Shown one piece after another: positions 44,792 through 51,684 of a stretch of 64,000 bases of DNA. The stretch's first letter is position 1. Every line of letters begins with the position of its first letter. The notes under the pieces are model-generated. The model worked only from the letters and a program-made list of their open reading frames with translations, was not told the DNA's origin and made no database searches. The position numbers and the translations under genes were made by a program. The stretch comes from BQJU01 sp965229635 (GTDB lineage Bacteria > Bacteroidota > Bacteroidia > Chitinophagales > Saprospiraceae), in NCBI GenBank assembly GCA_965229635.1, contig OZ245894.1:8432001-8496000 (forward strand). Direction: 5' to 3'.

Positions 44792-45667
44792 GGCCCAATA
44801 ATTCCACTGAGGTAATATCTGATCGTGAACAATTGGATAGTTTTGTAGAAAGTTTTTTGTTGCCTTAATTCCAGTTTGATATTCCTTTTTCATTTGTCTA
44901 ACAAATACCTTTAAGCCTTGCTTTGTTTTAGCCCTGGATTTGATCAAATGACAAACGGTCTTTACGCAATCCAACATGACTCCGGCTAATGCTCTGGTAA
45001 TATGAGGGAATAGTTTATGGTCGCAAGGGTTGTACTTTGAACAATAACTTGGATAGTGAGCCACTCTGATTTGGAGGTTGGTATATTGGGCGACCCATTG
45101 TATCATTTCTTTAAACCGATAGGTTCGACACCCATTACTCCCCCCCGAATCACAAAGGATGAGCATTTGGGTAGCCTGGGGATACCTTTTACAGGCGTAG
45201 TACTTGATATAATCCAATAAGCAATTAACCGCAAAATCAGGGGTATCAGCTGATTGACCTAGAAACATATAGCCTTCATTGAGTTGAATATCGTAAATGC
45301 CAAAAGGAGTTATCTTTCCAGTAGCCATGCTTGTGAAATCATGATCATTACATATTTGTGCCTCCTTACAATACACCTTTCCCTGGCGGTACAATTGGCC
45401 TAGTTGCTCCTTTTTTTTGCTATCCATCGAGATGAGAATTTGTCCCCTCTGCCTATATTGACTCACCAGTTGGTCAATATATTCGAATTGCTCATTGCGC
45501 CCTTGTACTTGTTTAAAAGTACCCGTCTTTGCCATTTTACGTTGGCTTAGCCCAAGGCTGGCAAGCAACTTATCCACATAATAAAGACTTGTATTTAAAC
45601 CGCTTTGTTGTAGCTTTTTAAGTAACTCCGGCCTGCTCAAATACGTAAACTGAATTTGTGCATTCAT
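44783..45667 (-). CDS. ISAzo13-family transposase, main catalytic part
   Basis: 294 residues from its first start codon. It has ISAzo13-family blocks such as 'ILISMDSKKKEQLGQLYRQG', 'LILCDSGGSNGCRTYRFK' and 'NPCDHKLFPHITRAL'. The first 100 residues of a complete transposase are on the neighbouring ORF, in the +1 frame. The frame is open through 'QNPILIEKFEKIVENHRAGN', so either a -1 frameshift joins them or the gene is broken. Confidence 0.85.
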   Translation of the reverse strand: MNAQIQFTYLSRPELLKKLQQSGLNTSLYYVDKLLASLGLSQRKMAKTGTFKQVQGRNEQFEYIDQLVSQYRQRGQILISMDSKKKEQLGQLYRQGKVYCKEAQICNDHDFTSMATGKITPFGIYDIQLNEGYMFLGQSADTPDFAVNCLLDYIKYYACKRYPQATQMLILCDSGGSNGCRTYRFKEMIQWVAQYTNLQIRVAHYPSYCSKYNPCDHKLFPHITRALAGVMLDCVKTVCHLIKSRAKTKQGLKVFVRQMKKEYQTGIKATKNFLQNYPIVHDQILPQWNYWALP

Positions 45668-45714
45668 TGGATTACCGGCACGGTGATTTTCAACGATCTT
45701 TTCAAATTTTTCGA

Positions 45715-45990
45715 TTAGGATCGGGTTTTGTTCCGGTTTATCCGCTTTTCGTCCGCCTCCTTTTCTACGGATCTGTCCTGGTCCGCAAAAGTCGTTTTTT
45801 TTAGCTCTTCGATCCCTGACCGTATCGTTTTACGGTCAATGCCAAATAGGGTGCTGATATATTCTATGCCCCCATGTTCCAATTTGAAGGCTTCTACTGA
45901 GGCATAATGTCGTTTATCTTTTTCCGATAAGTTATTGAACAACCGCTTCATCAATATCTCGGTCGATTCACTGTATGGATATTTATTCAT
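45715..45990 (-). CDS. ISAzo13-family transposase, N-terminal part
   Basis: 91 residues, with an N-terminal HTH-like region ('FKLEHGGIEYISTLFGIDRK'). It matches the beginning of the family's proteins, and the rest is in the -1 frame. No canonical slippery heptamer was recognised near its end (AACAAAACC region), so decay is as likely as programmed frameshifting. Confidence 0.75.
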   Translation of the reverse strand: MNKYPYSESTEILMKRLFNNLSEKDKRHYASVEAFKLEHGGIEYISTLFGIDRKTIRSGIEELKKTTFADQDRSVEKEADEKRINRNKTRS

Positions 45991-46075
45991 ATTTCCATTT
46001 TTGGAGATATTCCAAAGTTAATCCTATCTTTATTCAGATCAAATCATTTTGGGTAAGTTATTTTTCGCTGACCCC

Positions 46076-46229
46076 TAAGGGAATGAGATTAGGTGTAAAA
46101 AGACTGACGCTGAGCAAATAGACGTAGCTCTTCTTTTGACCAATACCATTATTTTTGCTCACCCTTGACAAACTGTTGTCACTTGTCAGGAATACCTTTG
46201 TACCGCTTAATCAAAAATGACAAGTACAA
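46076..46229. other. orphaned Imm53 tail and promoter region of the YdeI-like gene
   Basis: The first about 45 bases after the IS are the displaced end of Imm53 copy 1. Next comes a perfect TGACAA-ACTG-TTGTCA palindrome (46166-46181) and a -7-like TACCTTTG (46193-46200), 30 bases before the ATG at 46230. The palindrome lies where a repressor could block the promoter. Confidence 0.5.
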
Positions 46230-46811
46230 ATGCCGAACAAGGAAGTAGAAACATTTTGTCCTGCAAGCCGAACAGAGTGGCGGGAATGGCTAGAAAAACA
46301 TCATCAGGCCAAACAGTCCATTTGGCTGGTTTATTTTCGGGTATCCGCAGAAGTGACTTCGCTTACCTGGAGTGAAGCGGTTGATGAAGCGCTCTGTTTT
46401 GGGTGGATAGACAGCACTAAAAAGACGATTGACGAGGAAAGGTATATGCAGTATTTCAGCAAACGAAAACCGAGTAGCACCTGGTCGAAAATCAACAAGG
46501 ATAAGGTGGCCCAACTCATCCGGGACAACCTGATGGCCAAAGCGGGTTTGGACAGCATCAAAATCGCTAAAGAAAATGGGAACTGGTCACTAATGGATGA
46601 TGTTGAAAAATTGATTGTTCCGGAGGATTTAAAAATTGCCTTGAATACTCACGAAAGTGCAATGGCATTTTTTCAAAGCCAGTCAAAGTCCATTAAAAAG
46701 CAAATGCTGCACTGGGTGGTCGTTGCCAAAAGGACGGAGACCAGACAGAAGCGGATTAATGAAATAGCGCAAATGGCGGCGCAAGGAAGAAGACCAAAAC
46801 AATTTAGATAA
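46230..46811 (+). CDS. YdeI/OmpD-associated family protein
   Basis: 193 residues. Family hallmarks include 'WLEKHHQAKQSIWLVYFR', 'TWSEAVDEALCFGWIDSTKK' and 'KRKPSSTWSKINKDKVAQLI'. In E. coli, YdeI has been linked to resistance to polymyxin and related peptides, and members are often described as bacteriocin-protection proteins; the mechanism is not known. It ends four bases before Imm53 copy 2, so the two are probably cotranscribed, which fits a protective role. Confidence 0.85.
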   Translation: MPNKEVETFCPASRTEWREWLEKHHQAKQSIWLVYFRVSAEVTSLTWSEAVDEALCFGWIDSTKKTIDEERYMQYFSKRKPSSTWSKINKDKVAQLIRDNLMAKAGLDSIKIAKENGNWSLMDDVEKLIVPEDLKIALNTHESAMAFFQSQSKSIKKQMLHWVVVAKRTETRQKRINEIAQMAAQGRRPKQFR

Positions 46812-46815
46812 AAAA

Positions 46816-47397
46816 ATGGAATCAATAGAAAGACTTCAAGCATGGTATACAAGTCAATGCAATGGTGATTGGGAACATCATTATGGGGTTAAGATTGATA
46901 CTTTGGATAACCCTGGATGGGGACTAACCATTGATTTGCGAGAAACTTCACTGCAAGGAATTGAGTTCGAAGTCCAACAGGAGACCTCAGAATTTGACTG
47001 GTATTACATAAAGGTCAAGAACGGGAAATATGCAGCCCACGGTGATCCTAAAAAGCTCAAATACCTAATCGATTACTTTTTAGATGAGATTGTACCCAAA
47101 TACAGCAACCCTGCATTTGAATACGAAATTTTAATCCCTCTTTACGGAGCGCCGACAGAGGTTTGGACCACAGGAACCGCTGGAATGAAAGATGCCGGAG
47201 TATTTGAGCTAATTAGCATTGATCAACCAGATTACAAAACTATGCTCTATAAAACTTTGGACAATGTGGAGACGTGGATTCACGACTTTGAGCAATTTGA
47301 ATTAAAAAACAAAGAAGGTGATTTGGTTGAAATAGAACTTGTAAAGACTTTTCAGGGAATGAAATTAGGTGTAAAAAAACTAACGCTTATCGAGTAG
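46816..47397 (+). CDS. Imm53-family immunity protein, copy 2 (intact)
   Basis: 193 residues with the same two-part structure as copy 1. Only six residues differ over the first 177, and this copy keeps the native tail ('KTFQGMKLGVKKLTLIE'). It starts four bases after the YdeI-like gene. Two near-identical copies 2.6 kb apart in one orientation imply a recent duplication. As an orphan immunity gene it could protect against a toxin delivered by a neighbour rather than one made by this strain. Confidence 0.85.
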   Translation: MESIERLQAWYTSQCNGDWEHHYGVKIDTLDNPGWGLTIDLRETSLQGIEFEVQQETSEFDWYYIKVKNGKYAAHGDPKKLKYLIDYFLDEIVPKYSNPAFEYEILIPLYGAPTEVWTTGTAGMKDAGVFELISIDQPDYKTMLYKTLDNVETWIHDFEQFELKNKEGDLVEIELVKTFQGMKLGVKKLTLIE

Positions 47398-48024
47398 AAT
47401 GCACCCCGCAAGGTACAGCCTTTCCTAACGGAAATCCTCTAATGCCGATTAACCGTTCATCCACAACACCAACCGTCCGATTAACCACCAGCGCCCCCAT
47501 CGGCCTTAGCTGGTTTAGCCAAAGAGGACAGTCAAAAGCAGTTAAAAACGGGAAATTGTTTGAGCCAAAATCAAGGGTAGCCTGAAAGACAGATATTCAG
47601 CACTTCCCACTATTTTATCTGAAAAAAGCACACAAAGGCGAGTTTTTGCCGTTTAGGCTTTTGACTGTCCTCGCAGCGTTAAGAACCAGGTACAGCCTAG
47701 CGTTTTGGTTCTTTTGGGCAATGCAAAAGAACCCGCCAGAGGCAAATTTTATTGGGAGTATAGGCAAGAATGTCTTATCCTTACGTAAGGAGTCTAATGG
47801 CAACTGCTCCTATCCAAGTTTGTCAATAAATTCCGGTTCTTAGACAAATCTCGTGATTCTGAGTCAATCAAAAAGGTAAACCAGCGCTTTCTGCGGGCGC
47901 TTCTGATTCACCTTTTAGCTTAACCACAGCTTGTCCCGATTTCACATCGGGGAAATTTGTCAAAGAACGTAAATTCCCTATATTCACAACATGAACTTTC
48001 CTCCACTAACCTAAAACCACCAAT
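47398..48024. other. long gap holding the right-hand family B repeat
   Basis: 627 bases. The middle part (47487-47735) is the inverted partner of 33690-33945. The ORFs here are repeat fragments. The last 100 bases before the DUF2235 gene show no clear promoter. Confidence 0.6.
47487..47735 (+). repeat. dispersed repeat family B, copy 2 (inverted partner of 33690-33945)
   Basis: Shared blocks with the 33.7-33.9 kb copy in reverse order and orientation, as described there. The two lie about 13.5 kb apart and bracket the AT-rich island of IS elements, immunity and toxin genes. Confidence 0.75.
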
Positions 48025-49035
48025 ATGAAAAACATCCTCATCTACCTGGACGGCACCTGGAATGACCAGGAAGACCCAACTGTCTTAACCAATGTTGCAT
48101 TGATGCACGAAATGAGCCTTTCTGATGATCACCGACAGGTCACTTATTACGGCAAAGGGGTGGGTACCAATGGCGGATATGATATGAAGCTGGGAGGCTT
48201 GCATGGCGTAGGTCTTTCCAGGAATGTAAAAAAAGCCTATTCCTTTTTGGTGAATCATCATCAAGCGGGGGACAAGGTCTTTATTTTTGGGTTCAGTCGT
48301 GGTGCCTATACCGCCAGATCACTGGCAGGACTGGTGTATCGATGTGGGGTCAGTGATGCAAGCCTTGGAATGGATGCGGACATCGACAAGTTATATGATG
48401 CCTACAAAGATCGGGATACAGAAAGGATGGATGCGTACAAAGCGGCGAATAAAAAATGTCCTATTCACATGCTTGGTGTATGGGATACCGTCGGGGCGTT
48501 GGGCATACCAGTGTCTTTCCTGAAAAAAGTCAGTGATCAGGTCTTTGCGTTCCACGATACCAAGCTAAATCCTGAAGTGCAGTTTGCCTGCCATGCCATC
48601 GCTATTGATGAGCGGCGAGAATCGTTTGAACCCACTCTCTGGAAAGTCACCCCCGAAAATAAGGACCGAATCCTACAGGTCTGGTTTCCCGGCGTGCATT
48701 CGGATGTAGGGGGTGGTTATAAGGAACGACACCATTCAGATATTGCGCTCAGATGGATGCTTACGAAAGCCAAGGAGCGAGGTTTGCTTACGAAAGAAGA
48801 TTATGTTTATGAATTCAAGGATGACCTGAATGCAAAACCTCATGACTCGGTTTATAAAATCTTTGGTATTGAAATAGGAGAAAAAGACCGCAGGGCGCCC
48901 ATAAGCTTGGATCACATCCCCAGAATTCATCGCAGCGTACTTGAAAAGATGAAATGTAGCGATTACCGGCCCATTGCACTTTGGAATGATATAGCGGATC
49001 ACAACACCCTGGCTCCTTTCGAAATAGAAGAATAG
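48025..49035 (+). CDS. DUF2235 alpha/beta hydrolase (Tle1-like)
   Basis: 336 residues. DUF2235 domain with the nucleophile Ser91 in GFSRGAYTAR, 'LGVWDTVGALG' and 'WFPGVHSDVGGGY', which would contribute Asp and His. Known relatives are phospholipases delivered by type VI secretion, and others of unclear role. No signal peptide or PAAR/VgrG fusion is present, so export is not indicated. It lies 25 bases before the Coq4-like gene and just ahead of mscL. A lipid substrate is a reasonable inference, not shown. Confidence 0.85.
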   Translation: MKNILIYLDGTWNDQEDPTVLTNVALMHEMSLSDDHRQVTYYGKGVGTNGGYDMKLGGLHGVGLSRNVKKAYSFLVNHHQAGDKVFIFGFSRGAYTARSLAGLVYRCGVSDASLGMDADIDKLYDAYKDRDTERMDAYKAANKKCPIHMLGVWDTVGALGIPVSFLKKVSDQVFAFHDTKLNPEVQFACHAIAIDERRESFEPTLWKVTPENKDRILQVWFPGVHSDVGGGYKERHHSDIALRWMLTKAKERGLLTKEDYVYEFKDDLNAKPHDSVYKIFGIEIGEKDRRAPISLDHIPRIHRSVLEKMKCSDYRPIALWNDIADHNTLAPFEIEE

Positions 49036-49059
49036 CGGAGGTATCAAAACTAGTCCAAA

Positions 49060-49503
49060 ATGAAAGACCGCACTACGCTAAGGCAAGGTTTGGAAAATTT
49101 CCATAATGAGTACAAAAAACACCTACATCATAATAAAACAGGAATCTCAAAGGAAGCCCGGGCATTTTTTAAGTCGCATGATATCGCTCACGTACTATTT
49201 GGTTGCGACATCTCTCTTTATGGCGAAGGTTCGGTGAAAATATGGACGATTTTCGGAACAACTTTAGGTTTTTGGAAACACCTCAACGGTTATCAAGAAG
49301 CTAATGCTTTTGCCTTATCCAGGCATTTTACGCTCGTGCATGTGCTAAAAGACCTGCTTAAGCTTTTATCATCTATCCCTCTACTAATCATCAGAGCAAA
49401 ACGCATGCACAAACCGTGGCCATGGACGGAATTCGAACCCTATTTAGATACACCACCTATCGAAGACATCAGAAAAGAATTTAACATCAACGTTTTAAGA
49501 TAA
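49060..49503 (+). CDS. Coq4-like protein
   Basis: 147 residues. It contains SHDIAHVLFGCDISLYGE, which is the Coq4 zinc signature HDxxHx11E. Coq4 takes part in ubiquinone biosynthesis in eukaryotes; bacterial relatives are poorly characterised. Hydrophobic stretches near the end ('LLKLLSSIPLLIIRAKRM') suggest membrane association. Located between a DUF2235 hydrolase gene and mscL, with two bases to mscL. Confidence 0.65.
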   Translation: MKDRTTLRQGLENFHNEYKKHLHHNKTGISKEARAFFKSHDIAHVLFGCDISLYGEGSVKIWTIFGTTLGFWKHLNGYQEANAFALSRHFTLVHVLKDLLKLLSSIPLLIIRAKRMHKPWPWTEFEPYLDTPPIEDIRKEFNINVLR

Positions 49504-49505
49504 AA

Positions 49506-49967
49506 ATGAAATTTACCCTCTTTAAAGAATTTAAGGAATTTGCCCTCAAGGGCAATATGATCGACATCGCCATCGGGGTCATCATCGGTGCTGCATTTAA
49601 TAAGGTGGTGGATGTGTTGGTCAAGGAGATCTTCCTGCCGCCTTTGGCTTTTTTAACCAATGGAACGAGCTGGGGCAATAAAAAATTTATCCTGCAGGAA
49701 GCCGCTACCATCACTGATGGGCGCCAGCTGGACGAAATTGCCGTTGGTTACGGTAAGCTGATTGAAGCAGGGATTGACTTTTTGATTATTGGATTCACAG
49801 TCTTCCTGGTGGTCAAACTGATGAACTCCATCCGCAACAAAGCACAAGACCCTAAAGACGAAACGGAGGCCACGCCGAAGGATATTGAATTGCTGCATCG
49901 CACTACGGAATTATTGGAGCAGCAGGTGAGGTTATTGGAGGAGATGAATGGGCGAAATAAGTCGTAG
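49506..49967 (+). CDS. mscL: large-conductance mechanosensitive channel
   Basis: 153 residues. Pore-lining TM1 'NMIDIAIGVIIGAAFNKVV' and TM2 'DFLIIGFTVFLVVKLMNSI' are typical of MscL, with the basic N terminus and the C-terminal helical bundle. It opens as a pressure-release valve during osmotic downshock. The ATG is two bases after the Coq4-like stop, and it is the last gene in the DUF2235-Coq4-MscL set. Confidence 0.95.
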   Translation: MKFTLFKEFKEFALKGNMIDIAIGVIIGAAFNKVVDVLVKEIFLPPLAFLTNGTSWGNKKFILQEAATITDGRQLDEIAVGYGKLIEAGIDFLIIGFTVFLVVKLMNSIRNKAQDPKDETEATPKDIELLHRTTELLEQQVRLLEEMNGRNKS

Positions 49968-50401
49968 ACTCCCTTTTTTCATTGACTGTATTTGTACCAG
50001 AGAGCTTATGATTTGTCTCCGCGTTTAAGTTTACATTTACCTCCGGCTTCGGCCATCAACAACGGAATGCTCGCCGGAAGTGCGCTATCTAAAAGTGGAA
50101 GGTTGGGCAAGTGGTTCGGTGAAATTTATTTCATCGACCAGCACCGCCAAAAGCTACCTGCATTGAAAAATTTGCGGTACGTGATGCGCAGCCCCTTTGA
50201 ACGAACCACCTTACCTTCCTCCTACTTCGGTGAATAAATTCACAGGCGAAAAAATTTTCCCTCAACCACTAAACGGCTGCCCGGTTCCGGTCAGTGTGGA
50301 GATATGAAATGATTAAATCTTCTTTCGTAACAGATTTAAATCCTTCCCTTTACTCGTCAGAACAAATGCCCGCGCTCCGAGTTTTAGCATAAACCAACAA
50401 C
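49968..50401. other. gap with a possible protein remnant
   Basis: 434 bases. An 81-codon frame at 49992-50237 starting with TTG ('GRLGKWFGEIYFIDQHRQKL') looks like a fragment of a PA14/OmpA-type surface protein, but it lacks both a proper start and the rest of the domain. No other signal seen. Confidence 0.4.
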
Positions 50402-51175
50402 ATGATCGAACACATACGAAAAGTGGGACTCATCACCAAAGGGGTGATCTATGCGCTGGTTGGCGTGTTGACCCTCTCTGCAGCCCTGGGACTGGGCGGG
50501 CAAATTGCCGGTAAAAATGGCGTTATCGATTTTCTGGAAAACCAGCGTTTTGGCCAAATCATCCTCATCCTGATTGGACTGGGGCTGGCGGGTTATGCCG
50601 TGTGGAGGATGTGTTCTGCGTTTTTGGACACCAAGAATGAAGGGCAGGATGAAAAGGCTTACGCCAAACGCACGGGTTATTTCATCAGTGGACTGGTTTA
50701 TGCCGGACTGGGATATTCCACCCTGCGAAATGGTTTTACCGGACACGGCAGCTCCGGCAGCTCAAAGGATCACCTCGCCAGTATACTGCTCAGGCAGTCG
50801 TGGGGAGAAATGGCCATGTACCTGATCGCAGCGATCCTGCTGGGGGTAGGTATTTATCAATTCTACAAAGGGCTACAAAAGAAATTTTTGCAAGATATTA
50901 ATAGACGGGGCCGCGTTGAATCCCGAGAATTGCTGGAAAAATCGGGGCGGTTTGGCTTTATTGCCAGAGGTGTCTCCTTTCTCATTTTTGCCTGGTTTAC
51001 CTTTAATGCCGCCAGCCAGGGGAGCGCTTTGGAAATTAGAGGCCTGGAAGGCGTATTCACCTATCTGCAAGACCTGCCGCTGGGTAATATCCTGATGGCA
51101 TTGCTGGCGCTGGGATTTGTGGCTTATGGGGTCTACCAATACTTTTTAGCTCGCTACAGTACTTTGTATTGGTAA
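50402..51175 (+). CDS. DUF1206 integral membrane protein
   Basis: 257 residues with six transmembrane helices arranged as three pairs, each starting with an amphipathic helix ('IRKVGLITKGVIYALVG', 'AKRTGYFISGLVYAGLG', 'KSGRFGFIARGVSFLIF'), the DUF1206 layout with its GR/TKG motifs. No function is established. Soluble parts are short. It stands alone in a plus-strand region and converges with the DUF1801 gene. Confidence 0.88.
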   Translation: MIEHIRKVGLITKGVIYALVGVLTLSAALGLGGQIAGKNGVIDFLENQRFGQIILILIGLGLAGYAVWRMCSAFLDTKNEGQDEKAYAKRTGYFISGLVYAGLGYSTLRNGFTGHGSSGSSKDHLASILLRQSWGEMAMYLIAAILLGVGIYQFYKGLQKKFLQDINRRGRVESRELLEKSGRFGFIARGVSFLIFAWFTFNAASQGSALEIRGLEGVFTYLQDLPLGNILMALLALGFVAYGVYQYFLARYSTLYW

Positions 51176-51187
51176 AAGATATTGAGG

Positions 51188-51565
51188 TCAACAATCGGTC
51201 TCCCCGCCGGCTCGCCAAATGTCAATGGTTTGCTCAATAAATTGATCAAGCTCCGTTTCCGAAAGGTCAATACTCTTTTTCACCCTTATACATCCTTTGC
51301 CCAAATCAAACGGCTCTAATAATTTCCGCCCATTTTCCACCTTATCAATGGTCCCAACATACAGGCTGACATAGCCACGCTGCGCAGTCAGATTAAATAC
51401 CGTCTGGCCTTCCAGATGATAGCGCAACATCTTATATTCAATACCTTCCTCCAATTCCGGCGCTGCTGACTGAATCATTTTTTTGATCTCCAGCAGTTTC
51501 TCCTTACGCCAGTCATTGTCGAGCTGATCAAAGTATTCTGAGGGGGTCTTTGCTTCGTATTGCAT
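51188..51565 (-). CDS. DUF1801 family protein
   Basis: 125 residues, YdhG/DUF1801 type ('LLEIKKMIQSAAPELEEGIE', 'MLRYHLEGQTVFNLTAQRGY'). Small soluble protein with an SRPBCC-unrelated fold that may bind a small molecule; the function is unknown. Converges with the DUF1206 gene 12 bases away and is divergent from the phytochrome gene. Confidence 0.8.
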   Translation of the reverse strand: MQYEAKTPSEYFDQLDNDWRKEKLLEIKKMIQSAAPELEEGIEYKMLRYHLEGQTVFNLTAQRGYVSLYVGTIDKVENGRKLLEPFDLGKGCIRVKKSIDLSETELDQFIEQTIDIWRAGGETDC

Positions 51566-51605
51566 GATTAATAATTTTATTCAAAGGTAAACTTACAAAA
51601 AAGAC

Positions 51606-51636
51606 TTGCATAACATTTCTGATGTTGATATCTTTG
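51606..51636 (+). promoter_or_regulatory. promoter of the phytochrome operon
   Basis: TTG (51606-51608), a 20-base spacer and TATCTTTG (51629-51636), an excellent fit to the Bacteroidota sigma-A-type promoter, 49 bases before the ATG at 51685. Confidence 0.6.
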
Positions 51637-51684
51637 GCGGCAAGTAAAGAGTCCGATTATTTATGGCGTAATTAGAATGTCTTA

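Larger units (their letters stand above)
44749..46075 (-). mobile_element. ISAzo13-type insertion sequence inside an Imm53 gene
   Basis: 1327 bp. The terminal inverted repeats start GGGGTCAGCGAAAAATAAC at both ends (24 of 26 match). TAA is found on both sides (44746-44748 and 46076-46078), a likely target duplication. Removing the element restores the Imm53 frame. It carries a two-part transposase on the minus strand. Confidence 0.85.
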
